Assembly (NCBI RefSeq): GCF_050624435.1
Contig: NC_134534.1
Location: 63,573,501 to 63,637,500 of the forward strand
Length of the DNA: 64,000 nucleotides
Reading direction: 5' to 3'
From: Tenrec ecaudatus
Lineage: Eukaryota; Chordata; Mammalia; Afrosoricida; Tenrecidae
In this document: piece after piece, positions 34,686-45,780 of the stretch
How positions within the stretch are numbered: position 1 is the stretch's first letter
Layout of the letters: every line of letters begins with the position of its first letter
Notes under the pieces: model-generated
What the model was told of the DNA's origin: nothing
Database searches by the model: none
Seen by the model: only the letters and a program-made list of their open reading frames with translations
Made by a program: the position numbers and the translations under genes

Positions 34686-35149
34686 TAGTGGTTCTCAACC
34701 TGAGGGACGAACAACCCTTTCCCAGGGCTCACCTAAGACCATCGGAAAAAAATTATTTCTGATGGTCTTAGGAACTGAGACACTGCTCCTCTGTCCGTTT
34801 CTGGGCAGGTCCGCCTACATGCAGATATGCCCATATCTGAGTACCTGGCATGAAGACTGTTACCCATGCTACACCATGCTTCAAGACAAAATGTCATTAT
34901 TTGTAATTAGAAATAAATATCTCACAATATATAATTACATATTGTTTTTGTGATTCATCACTATGCTTTAATTATGTTTAATTTTTAACAATGAATATAC
35001 ATCCTGCATATCAGATATTTACACGATGATTCATAATAGTAGCAAAATTACAGTTATGAAGTAGCAATGAAAATAATTTTATGCTTGTGAGTCACCACAA
35101 CATGAGAAACTGTATCAAAGAGTTGCAGCATTAAGAAGGTTCTCCACTG
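34686..35149 (+). mobile_element. SPIN-type non-autonomous hAT element, long form (464 bp)
   Basis: It starts 'tagtggttctcaacctgag' (first base C to T relative to the usual CAG) and ends 'aaggttctccactg'. The inside contains the diagnostic SPIN segment 'cctaagaccatcgg', a 41-base palindrome at 34732-34772, then 'cactgctcctctgtccgttt' and 'gcctacatgcagatatgccc'. The right part repeats 'agcaaaattacagttatgaa' and 'agtagcaatgaaaataattt', as in the 174-bp copy. No transposase is encoded. The 8-bp flanks ('tcttacag', 'ccttagga') match only partly. An open frame of 104 codons in it is chance. Confidence 0.9.
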
Positions 35150-36489
35150 CCTTAGGAGACTTAGATTAGCCAGGAAAAGAGACAAGAGAAAGGTTAACAT
35201 TAATACTAAATATTGAGTTTTAGAGATAATGTCCCTTTCCCTGACAATATTGCCATAAATAACATCTTCATTCCAAATATTACAGGTTCAAGGACAAGAA
35301 GAATGCCAGATGAATGAATGGTAGAGATGAGCAGAATCAAAGGGACATGAAGTTTATTGGAATAATCACCAGTTGGAAGATTATTTGGGTGGGCTTGCTG
35401 TCCTCTAAGTAAAAAGAATTATTGTTCTTCTGTGTGACTTATAGGCTAGCCCAGAAATTGCCCCAAGATCACTAGTATAGAAGGAAAATCCTACCAGTAT
35501 GTCATTCATGTCCCTGTGAACTCAGCTATTCAGTCAATCTGTGAGCAGGAGCATATTTCCTCTGTGTCATGGACTCAGAGGACACCCCGGGACCCCAATT
35601 AAGTATGGAGAATGACCATTGTGTATCTGCCCATTGGGGTAGAACTGACACCAGTAAGACACCAGAGCAGGAATGAAGGGGAGTGGACACCAATGTTATT
35701 CACCTTGTAGTGGACAGTGGTTGCTTTTGCCCCTAAACCTCTCTTCCTCTTTCAGCATTGACAGTAAACTAATTTTGCTTAGAGGAAACTTCTCTTTTCT
35801 TACCCAACTGCCAGATTTTAAAAGATGAAAAAGCTTAAAAGACCCACAGAGCTTAAAAAAAAAAAAAAAACCTTTAACATATACTTTGCCTAAAACTATC
35901 CTTAATCCTAAACTTTTCATTCCTTATGCCAAAAATTCAGCTTCAATGTCAATTTGAGTAGATTTTTCTGCTACATACCTCTAAAAATAGATTCTGAGCT
36001 GATGCAGACGGTATTCCTTTAATATCGCACTCTATTCTAAAAGTAGGCATATGTTTTACAGCCTGATCTCTGAACAGTTCTACTTTTTAAAACGGAAGTT
36101 CTTCCAAACACAATGCCACAACAAACACTTGAAAGAAACATCAATTTTTTTCTAGATACTAGAATTCTCTCCTCCCAGAGTCTATCCGCCAGTCATTCAC
36201 TTTCCCTAACCCTTCTGATTGGGGGGCTCACTAGGTGGCCCCAGAGAGAAGGGGAAAAATTGTGCAGAACAACACTCCAATTCCTAAAACGGACCACATG
36301 CACTACACTGATAGACAATAGACCGGTTCATAAAATGTCGATGATTTAAACAGCTCTGAACATCACTCTAGTTCTCAGTGAAAACATTGTATCAGCTGTG
36401 TTCTAAACTGTTACCAGAAAGAAGTATGTTATTTAGTCAGTTATTTTTACCAGGTATGCACAAGACAGAATTTTCTTATTCTCGGGTAA
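35150..36489. other. Unassigned DNA with a poly-A run
   Basis: No gene seen. A run of 16 A lies at 35856-35871. The open frame at 35696-35920 (minus) spans that run and is not credible as a gene. Confidence 0.4.
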
Positions 36490-37010
36490 TATTTCAAATT
36501 TTATAAAATATTTAATATTTTTATAAAAAGGTATATATGTAATGTTTTCAAAATGTAGTTATTGAGTTACATTTAAGCTTCATTCTAATTCACCCCTTTA
36601 AAGTGCACACTTTAATGTTTTTAATATATCCACAGACATATTTAACCAATCCCGTAGCTGAATTTAGAATTTAAGTTGAAATAGTACCTCTAGTTATCAA
36701 CTCCCTATTCTGCTCCCCAACCTCTTCCTATACCATTAAATCTACTTTTGGTCTATCTAGGTTTACCTTTTCTGAAAACTTTATATATATTGAATTACAT
36801 TGTAAATGTGGCCTTTTGTGACTGAATTATTTTATTTGACATAATGCTTTAAAGATTTGTTCATGTTATAGTATATATAAATTCTTTATAATTTTTTATG
36901 GTTTAACTACTAAATTATATGGCTATACCACATTTTGTTTATCTGTTTGATAGTTTACACTTGGATGATTTCTACAATAAAGAACATTTTAAATGACATA
37001 AAATGCTTTC
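36490..37010 (-). mobile_element. Old L1 3'UTR (minus strand)
   Basis: Antisense L1 3' region: 'cacccctttaaagtgcacac' (36592), 'ccttttgtgactgaattatt' (36812), 'tttgacataatgctttaaag' (36835), 'taccacattttgtttatctg' (36926). It is probably the end of the same old L1 that continues to 40.39 kb. Confidence 0.65.
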
Positions 37011-37139
37011 GCTTATGATTTCTTATACCTAAGACTGAGTCTATGGTCTCACATAATTAATGTAATAACAACTTCATTTCTTCTCCAATAAATTAAGAAA
37101 TTTAAACAAAGATATCTGCAGTTTCCTTAGCATTATAAA

Positions 37140-40100
37140 AGTACATTTATGATCATGTCTATTTCTTCTCATGTTATAGGCTTATTAAGATTTTCTGCAT
37201 CAGTCTATCGCCATGTTGGTAAACGATAAATTTCTAGAAATTCATCCATTTCTTCTAGATTTTCAAAGTTTTTGGAATACAATTTTTCACAAATTGTGTT
37301 TAGTTCTGTTGTAATGCCACCCATTTCTTTTCTTATTTATAGAATTTACTTTTAATCATTCTTTTATTTTCTTGGGTCTGTCAGGGGTTATCAATTTTGT
37401 TCATCTTTTTGAAGAACCAACTTCTTGTCCTGACTTTTTGGTATAGTTTTTAAATATTCTGATTCATTTATTTCTGTCCTAATCTTTATTATTATGCTCT
37501 TCTAGTAGCTAAAGATTTGTTTAGGTGGTTTTATCTAATTGTTATAGTTGATATCCCAAGGTGTTTATGTGATGTTTTTTCTTTTTGATTTATGCAGTTA
37601 TTGGTGTAAACTGTATCTGCTAAGTGCCGTTCCAAAGATTTTGATATATTGTATTTTTCTTCTTGTTTCAAATAATCTTTTGAGTTTGTTCTTTATTTCT
37701 TCAATTTCCCTGTAGTTTTTAAATAAAGTATTACTCAAATTCCATGTAGTTGATCTTTGGGGAGTTGATTTCTAATTTTCTGACATAGAGATCTGTAAAG
37801 ATGGCTTGTATCATCGCAATATTTTTTAATTTATTGATATTTATTCTAGGGCCAAAAATTTGATCTATTCTGGAGTAGGTATGCAGAGATTCAGAAAAAA
37901 ATTTGAAGTGAGTTTTTGTTGGGTGTACGGACTTATCTTTATCAAAGGTATCGAGTTGACTGTTGTTTAAATTTTCTCTCTTTTTGGATTTTCTTTCAGG
38001 TTGATTGATCTTTGGTCGGAAATGATGTATCGCATTACTATTATATTATGGTGTATTTGTCTCTTCATTTCTATAAGAATTTGATCAAGGTCTTTTGGGG
38101 GGGTGTATATATTAATTATGAATCTTGTTCAGTTAAAGCATTCATAATTATATAGTTACCTTCTTTGTCTTTCACTATATCATTTACTTTGACATCTCTT
38201 TTGTCTAAGAGTAGTATTTCTACTCTTACTCTTGCTTTCTTTTGACTGCCATTAGCTTGATACATTTTTCTCAATCTTTGATTTCCAGTCTGTCTTTTTA
38301 TTTAAAGTTCTTTTTTGTAAGCAATATATTAAAGGTTCCTGTTTTATTATTAACTCTATTAATCATTGTCCCTTAACTAGTAAAAAAGTCCATTTACATT
38401 CACTATTGTTACTGATAAATATAGTTTTGTTTGTGCTGTGTTAGTTTACTGTGATTTCACAGGTTTCGACTTTCAAAATAGTTTTTTTTTGTGTGGTGTG
38501 TTCCTTTTGTTTGTTGGTTATCACATTGATCCACTCACTTTTTGTCTGCTTTTATGTTAGTACTTCACTTACTTATACGATTGTTTTATGATGTTGATGT
38601 TTTAATTATTTTCTTGGAGGGTTGTTTTTCTGTGGGATTCTTATCAAATTCAAAACTGTTGTCCTTTGTGAACAGTTCAATACCTTCTCTGACCAACTAT
38701 TTATTGACTAAGTCTTTTTTCTTTAACTGCCTTCATTGTGGAATATTATCTATGGTTCTTGATTCATTTAGTTTTGTTTAACTTTGAATATTACTTAAAT
38801 AGTATGTTTTCTTCATAATAATTTCTTTTCTGATAATTTTAGGTTGCTCTCTGTTGTTATAGGTTTTCTGTCCAAAGAATTGTTTTTAATAATTTTTGTA
38901 AAGGTAGTCTCATTTTTATAATTTTATTTGTTTTGTTTTCTGAAAATGATTTAATTTCTTTCATGTTTGAGAGATTTTTGCTGGTTATAAGATTCTTGGT
39001 TGGCAGTTTTTTTTTCCAGAATTTTAACTATATCATTCCATTGCCTTCTTACCTGCATGGTTTTTTGTTTTGTTTTCAAAATTATTTTTATAAATCATTT
39101 TATTAGGGGCTTTTACAGCTCTTATAACAATCCATTGTATCAAGCATATTTGTACATATGTTGGCATCATCTTTTTCAAAACATGTTCTTTCTACTTGAG
39201 CCCTTGGTATCAGCCCTCTTTTTTCCTCCTCCCTCTCCCACCCTCCCACACTCATGAATCCTTGAAAAATGATAAATTATTATTATCTTCATATTATACA
39301 CCATCTTCTATCTCCTTTTGCTAACATTTATGTTGTTTGCCCCCTTTAGTGTGGGTGGAGTGGGGTTATACCTCAATCATTGCAATCGGTTCCCCTATCC
39401 TAGTCCCCTGTCTCCCTCCACCTTCCCCCTACCCTCATGGTATCACTATTCCCATTATTGTTCCTGAGGGGTTTATCTGTCCTGGATTCCCCATGTCAAG
39501 AGCTCTTATATCTGCTCTGCTTTAACCGGATTTCTAAGGTAGACCTGAGGGCATGATATGTGGGGAGGAAGCGTGGCATAATTAGAAGGATCTTGTGTGT
39601 TTCATCAGTACTAAGTTGCATCGTGGCTGACTAGTCCCTTCCTTGTGACTCTTCTGTGAGGGGTTGTCCAATTGTTTACATATGGACTTTGGGTCTCCAC
39701 TCTGACCTCCCCTTATTTCCGACAATATGATTGTTTGCTTGGGGTCTTCTGATGCCTGATATATGACAGGAAAATATGAGCTCATCCTAATCGGTTGGTC
39801 TGCATACATTTGATTGTTCTTTGTTGCCGTGCTACTCAGGAAGGCTTCCTGTCCTTTAACATTGGGAACTTTGATTATTATATGGTGGTGATTTCCTTCA
39901 GAGAGCATTGTTTAGGTTCTCAAGACTTCCTGCATAGTTACTTTATTTTCTGACATAAAATTAGGGAAGTTTTCCCTTAATACACCTTCAATTCATTTCT
40001 CTGTAGTTAATTTTTTTTTCTTTCCTGGGATATTTTTCAGAAATGTGTTGTTCTTTTGATGATGTCCCATAGTATTCTTAGATTTTCTTCAGGTTTTTTT

Positions 40101-40390
40101 TTAGTCACTATTACTACTTGGTTTTATTGTATTTTGGGCTACCTTGTATTTGATATAGTCATTTATCTTCAAGATCACTAATTCTTATTTTCATTGTTTC
40201 AGTCATTCTCTTTGGCTCTTTCACAGTGTTATCAAGTTCTACTGTTTTTATATTGGCCATTTGCATTTCTGTTTGGAGTTGTTGAATTAGTTCTAGCTTT
40301 AGTTCATTTTGTCAGAATGGTCTTTTTGAGCATTCCTGAGTACCCGTATTGTTGGTTTTATTTTCTCTATTTATATCTGATTTTCCTTCT
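37140..40390 (-). mobile_element. Old L1: ORF2 5' half and ORF1 region (minus strand), interrupted
   Basis: On the minus strand this is the ORF1 and early ORF2 part of an old L1. 'atctttttgaagaaccaact' (37402) is antisense of the SWFFEKI block. 'ttgatctattctggagtagg' (37860) and 'tatggtgtatttgtctcttc' (38049) follow through the endonuclease. 'ttctttgtctttcactatat' and 'actcttgctttcttttgact' (38160-38250) are antisense of the KKAGVAIL...DKEGHYI block. 'tttacattcactattgttac' (38393) marks the ORF2 start. From 38870 outward it resembles antisense ORF1, including 'cattgccttcttacctgcat' (39038). A younger L1 end (39065-39850) interrupts it. All frames are broken. Confidence 0.7.
39065..39850 (-). 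mobile_element. Younger L1 3' end inserted into the old L1 (minus strand)
   Basis: It starts at the reversed polyadenylation end 'aatcattttattaggggctt' (39094), shows the reversed G-rich block ('cctccctctcccaccctccc') and 'gcaatcggttcccctatcct' (39382), and ends in 'cattgttctttgttgcc'-like text near 39830. Old-L1 sequence resumes by about 39860. Confidence 0.8.
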
Positions 40391-40404
40391 AGTTCCTAAA
40401 CAGG

Positions 40405-41250
40405 TTAAATCAAAAAGTGAAAACAATGCAACACTCTGGCATCAAACTCTTCAATATAAAGGACAAGGAGAGAATTTAAGAGCAGCCAGTGGGCTAGTAC
40501 AGGTGGTGGTGGGGACACTGTCACACACAAAGGAAAATCAGTAAGAATTAGGCCAAATAGCTTAGCTGAAGACAAAGGAAGGACATATATAAAGTAATGG
40601 AGGGGAAGGGGACTGCCAAACAAGAGTGTTATATCCAACAACGCTATCACACTGATATGAATGGGAAAAATTTTCTATAAATGGAAATGTTAAAGGAATC
40701 TTTAAAAAATAAAACCTGCATTAAAAAATATATTATAGACAAAAAAATCAACAACAGCAGTAAACTTGAGATCAATATACAAAGTACCTCCCTATAAAAT
40801 CAATACACTCAAAGCATTATCTAAAAGAGCTCCTAAATAAAGAAATACAGGAAGAATAAAAATGTTAATACAACACGTGCACATCAAAATTACCCCAAAG
40901 AGCTCACACATATCAGTAAAAATACTGAGTGTTAAGGGATTCAAAAATGCAATCAAGAGAGAGAGATTAACAGACTCTTAAACATCATCCACAGTTTGGC
41001 CACTATGCTGTGCAAGCAACAGCAATCAGTAACTACCACAAAAAAATCAAGAGAAACAAAAGTCAACAACTAAAGATTACACAGACCCAATGGGATACAC
41101 AGAAAAATTGTCTCTTGAGCAGCCAGAAAGAGAATACCAGAGACTGATGTCTAAGGCCATACAAGGGATCTGAGGATCAATCATGTAAACAAAAGTAGAA
41201 AATAAGATTTAAAATAATCACACCCAAAGGAAACAGTCTCATGATCCCTC
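40405..41250 (+). mobile_element. Old L1, ORF1 end to ORF2 start (+)
   Basis: A-rich sense-strand L1: 'tatataaagtaatggagggg' (40588), 'gagtgttatatccaacaacg' (40624) and 'gttaaaggaatctttaaaaa' (40690) follow the ORF1 C-terminal region. 'gagagagattaacagactct' (40960) and 'tgtgcaagcaacagcaatca' (41012) correspond to the start of ORF2. It faces away from the minus-strand L1 just before it and covers the same L1 region. Confidence 0.5.
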
Positions 41251-41579
41251 TCTAAACAGTGTTTTTTAAAAAAATTAATACTGGGGGATAACCAATGACA
41301 ATATTAACAGAAAATCTGCTGTTGTAGAGAGATGATTGATAAGACTATCTAACATAAATTAACATAGGGGTCTCTAAAGGGAGCCAAAGGCAGATTCAAA
41401 CACAAACATAAATCCAGGAATGAGTTTGGGGTTTGCACTAAATCCTATATCCAATCTTACAATGCTTACATCATGGCCCTGTTTGATACTCACTTTCAGG
41501 AAGGGAACACAGAAGATATGAAAGATAGAGCAAAGTCTGGTGAAGAAATGAGATGGCTATCAGTTAAATGGCATGGTAT

Positions 41580-41846
41580 AGTCAATAAAACATAAGTAGA
41601 CATCTTTCGGATATCCTCAGCTTTCAGCCAAGATCCATCTGATATCAGAAATAGTATCCTTTGTTCCATATCCTCTTCTGAATCTTGCCTGACCTTCTGT
41701 CAGCTCCTTGTCAATGTATTTCTACAACCATTGTTGGATAGTCTTCAGGAACATTTTACTTGCGTATGATACCCATGATATTCTTCTAAAATCTGAGCAA
41801 TTACTTGGGTCATCTTTCTTAGGTGTGGTTAAAAATATGGGTGCAT
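41580..41846 (-). mobile_element. RTE/BovB LINE fragment (minus strand)
   Basis: Antisense RT: 'ctttcagccaagatccatct' (41622) is the complement of the 'gatggatcttggctgaaagc' block at 19264 in the long RTE copy. 'cctcttctgaatcttgcctg' and 'cttgtcaatgtatttctaca' (41710) also mirror that copy. It stops where an L1 end begins. Confidence 0.8.
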
Positions 41847-42665
41847 AAGAAATGTGGTGAAGAAAGCTGATGGTTCCTGGCTATCAAAAGTGTCTGGGGT
41901 CTTAAAGGCTTGAAGATAAACAAGTGGCCATTTAACTGAGAAGCAGCAAAGCCCACATTGAAGAAGTATACCAGCCTGTGTGATCATGAGGTGTCCATGG
42001 GACAGGTATCAGGCATCAAAGACCCAGAACAAACAATCATCTCAATGCAAATGTTGGGAGCTGGTGGGTGGGGAGGAGTGAAGACTCAAAGCCCATCTGT
42101 AGACAATTAGACATCCCTTGACAGAAGGGTCACAAGGTGCAGTGTAGCACTGATGAAACACACAACATTCCTCTAGTTCTTCAATGCCCCCCAACCCACT
42201 ATCATGGCCCCGATTCTACCTTACAAATCTGGCTAGACCAGAGCATGCACAGTGGTGCAGATAAGAGCTAAACCCCTCAGGACCAATAATGCGAGTAACG
42301 GTACCAGGAGGGGAAGGGGAAGGGGAAAGTGGGGGGAGAAAAGGAGAACTGATCACAATGATACATGTATAAGCCCCGCCCCCTTAGGGGGACAGGCAAC
42401 AGAAAAGTGGATGAAGGGAGACAATGGCCAGTATAAGATATGAAAATAATAATTTATAAAATATCAAGGGTTCATGAGCAAGGTAAGATGGGAGAGGGAG
42501 GGGAAAAATTAGGAGATGATACCAAGGGCTCAAGTAGAAAGAAAGTGTTTTGAAAGGATAATGGCAACATATATACAAACGTATTTGATATGGCTGATGT
42601 ATGAATTGTTATAAGAGCTGTAAGAGCCCCCAATAAAATTATTTATTTTAAAAAGCAAAAAAAGA
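41847..42665 (+). mobile_element. L1 3' end
   Basis: Starts 'gtgcataagaaatgtggtga' and runs through 'gtctggggtcttaaaggctt' (41892), 'gaagtataccagcctgtgtg' and 'gtgtagcactgatgaaacac' to the end 'gagcccccaataaaattatt' (42622) with an AAAGAAAG tail. It has one copy of the 3'UTR unit that is doubled at 9.8 and 24.8 kb, because truncation falls inside the second unit. Confidence 0.85.
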
Positions 42666-42689
42666 AAGAAAGTGAAAATTGACCGATAG

Positions 42690-43500
42690 AACAAGAAAAA
42701 TGATAAAAATTATATCTATAAAAGAGTTGTATCTAGAAATATAGTCCTATAACAGCAATAAACAGACAAGTAATCTGAATATTGACCAGTAAGCACCAGG
42801 AAAGGTGTTCACATCATTAACCATCAGAAAAATGAAAATTAAAACCACTCGGAAATATCACTTTATTTTCACTAGAATGGATAGAATAAAAAAGATATAA
42901 TGCCAAATATTTCCAAGGATATGGAGAAATTAGAAAACTCATACATTGTTGGTGGCACTGTAAAATTTTCAGCTGCTTTGAAAAAGAGTTTAATAATTCC
43001 TTTTAAACATAATGATATCATATAGACTGTAATTCTATTCTTAAGTACATACTCAAGATAATTGAAAACATATCATGAATAAAGTACATGAAAATTCATA
43101 TCAGAATTATTTATTATAGCCCATAAAAGAAACAAATCAAATAATCATCAACTAGTAGATTAATAAAATATGGTTTACTATATAGTGAAATGGCATTTGG
43201 CCATAAAATGAATGAATTTTGTGTACATGCTACAACACTAATGAACCTTAGCAATATTATGCGAAATGAGAAGGGCCACATATTATGTGATTCCACATTT
43301 ACAAAATGTTTGGAATAGGCAAGTCAATAAAGACAGAAAGTAAAAGAATGTTTGCTAGAGTCTCAAGGGAGGTAGAATAAAGACTGTTTAATAATGAATA
43401 TGAATTAAATGGGGGCAAGTGAAAATATTAGAGAGTTATCATATATAACATGATGTACACACTAAACATCACTGATTGTACAATGCCCAAGGACGAACTC
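42690..43500 (+). mobile_element. Old L1, ORF2 C-terminus and 3'UTR (+)
   Basis: 'gaaaaatgaaaattaaaacc' (42828), 'tggatagaataaaaaagata' (42879), 'catacattgttggtggcact' (42941) and 'gttggaataggcaagtcaat' (43309) track the ORF2 end of L1M-type elements. 'agagtctcaagggaggtaga' and 'ttgtacaatgc' are 3'UTR. All frames are broken. Confidence 0.7.
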
Positions 43501-43529
43501 CATGGCATGAACTGTGATAGTGAGGTTTT

Positions 43530-43996
43530 CTGTGCCAATATGGCTCCTATTGGAACATATGAGTGGAGGTTAGCCTGTCAATCAGGTCAGTTTGCTTGGA
43601 GGCTTTCTAAGGTTGGCCTGCCTCTTTCTTTCTCCCTGGAGGTGGGCCACACACTCTGTCTTTGCTTCACTTTCCTGCTGAGATACTGGGAGAACTGGAG
43701 AGCAACATGGAGACCTGGACCAGCGCTAAGATGCTTCCACCGTCATTGGATCTACAAGACTTTTCACCTACTGGCCTGTGATCTTCCTGCATTCTGTATC
43801 ATTACTTGTGATTGCATGAGTCTGAAGAGGGATATATGGACTAATATCAGACTTATGGAGTAATATACAAGTTATGAACTTGATCTGGACTGGGCTGGGA
43901 TATTTGCTTGATATATAATTCTTGACATAAAGCTCTTTTTTTGTACATATATGAGTGTCTCTGAATTTGTTTCTCTAGTCAACCCAGCCCACCACA
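43530..43996 (+). mobile_element. ERVL-type solo LTR, family A (+)
   Basis: The sense-strand counterpart of the copies at 12.9 and 57.8 kb: 'gcctgtcaatcaggtcagtt' (43573), 'ggcctgtgatcttcctgcat' (43774), 'agttatgaacttgatctgga' (43870) and the terminus 'ctgaatttgtttctctagtc' followed by '...cccaccaca' at 43996. 'cttgacataaagctc' near 43920 holds a weak polyadenylation-like signal. A 137-codon open frame (43450-43863) overlaps it and is not a recognisable viral or host protein. Confidence 0.65.
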
Positions 43997-45605
43997 TGAA
44001 TTATGTCTCAAAAACTGTTATTATTTAAATAAGTCTTTGGGTTGCTGTTAGAATTCTCAAGATTATGTTGACACCTAAGCCAAATTTTACCTCCTTATTT
44101 TTCCAGATCGCCCCTTATAGAGTAAGTCTTTTATTTTCTCTGTTATACTTATTACAATAAAATTTATTTGAAATATTTTTTCTCTACTTCAATAGGGTGT
44201 GATCTACAGAGAGAAGAAACTTTTCAAGTTCTTTATTTTAACATTATCCATCTAGCATAATGCTTATCAAGGACCGGTTATTGTGAAACACAATGCTTAA
44301 GCTTCGGGGTCCTTTACAATCACACACAGTTTCCAAGTCTATAGGGGAGACCGCAAGAGTGAGTTCAGGGAGGCACAGGTTTCTGTAATATTTATGAAAC
44401 TAAGATATTTTGCCTACAATTGGGAAATATTGACTTCACGTTCCACTCTTCTCTATCATACTCTTCTCCCTTCCTGGTTGTGGTAGAGACTGTGCATGCA
44501 TTTGAATTCCACTCAGGGGAAGTTGAGTTGGAAAGATGTTTAGTTTGGATTTAGTAGTACATATACACAAGAAACTTAATTGAGGTTTTCCAGAAGTTGA
44601 CAAAAATCAATATTTTCCATGGAATTAGTGAAAATAATTTGTGAAACCCAAATACACTTTTCTAATATATTAATAATAATTTTAAATACCAAAAAATATG
44701 TTAGAGAAGTGGATTTGTATTTTCTCTATAGAAAACAATATTGGAAAATAATTTCTATGTAAAGAAGTGTTCAACATGCATGTACCTAAAATATAAGTAA
44801 AAATATTATGGGAATATTAGGCAGTTAATACAATACTATTATTGCTCTAGATTTTATGGTATTTGTTAGCTTTGAACAAAGTTAATTTTGAATGATTTCT
44901 TTGTCTTCAAGCATCAACTTTGGTATATAATTTAAGATTCATATTTCTGTATATTTTTAACAGAGATATACATTTCAGGCTTTTCCAAGCTTAGTCTTGT
45001 GTCTGCTTAGACTAAAGATAATATTTTCAGTAAATATGGACTATTTCAATGAAGGAATATTTCTGGATTATGTGTCTATGGCATTTATGCTATCTCAGGA
45101 TTTTACACATAAAAGAATTTATGTGCTCATTTGGTTTTGCCATTTTCCAAAATCTGTACTTCACAATCTGACTTGACTTTCAAAAATTACTTAAGATTTA
45201 GGTCAAAGATGAAGTAACCACATTAGAAGTTCTGAAAGGAAAAGAAAATAGTCAAATGTGTTCCGTTTATGTGGGTGGTAGACGTGAGGATAAAGTGTCT
45301 AAATTTTCCTTCACAGGTCATTATTCAAGAACTAACACTTGCTTGAAAAATGTAATGTGATAGTTATGAATATGAAAAAATGTGTCATGCCTTGATGCAA
45401 TTTAAATAATTGTTGAAAAAGCTTATTATATAAGCAAAAACAATAGTGAAAAAGAGATTTTTTTTGTATCGTTAGCAGTTTGACCAACATTATTATTTTT
45501 TGACAGCTAGGAAAAACACCTCCAGGGTCTTCCTAGGTCCAGAAATAGACTTGCTTCTTGAGTCCCTATTTCTGCTCTGTTAAAATGTATTTCCAGTCAA
45601 TGTAC
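43997..45605. other. Unique AT-rich intergenic DNA
   Basis: 1.6 kb with no gene and no recognisable repeat. Confidence 0.5.
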
Positions 45606-45780
45606 TTGGCGACTAACCAAAGGTTGGTTTGAACCCATAGCAGCTCCTCTGCAGGAGAAAGATGCAGCAATATGCTTTCATGAAGACTATGGCCTTCGAA
45701 ACCAGATGAGGCAGCTCTGTTACAGAATGACCATGAGTCAGACTTGACTCAATGACAGTGGGTTTCATGCTTGGCTTGGT
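45606..45780 (+). repeat. AfroSINE (+)
   Basis: 'ggcgactaaccaaaggttgg' head, 'gcagctcctctgcaggagaa' and the tail 'gacttgactcaatgacagtg' (45741) mark a sense-strand AfroSINE. Confidence 0.75.

Noticed and set aside
34639..34953. 104-codon open frame over the SPIN element
   Set aside because: The SPIN copy is non-autonomous. The frame crosses the palindrome and does not resemble a hAT transposase.
35150..36489. Processed pseudogene ending in the poly-A run at 35856
   Set aside because: No coding similarity was recognisable upstream of the run, and no flanking target duplication was seen.
43450..43863. 137-codon open frame as a viral or host protein
   Set aside because: It overlaps a solo LTR, which does not normally encode protein, and no domain is recognisable.
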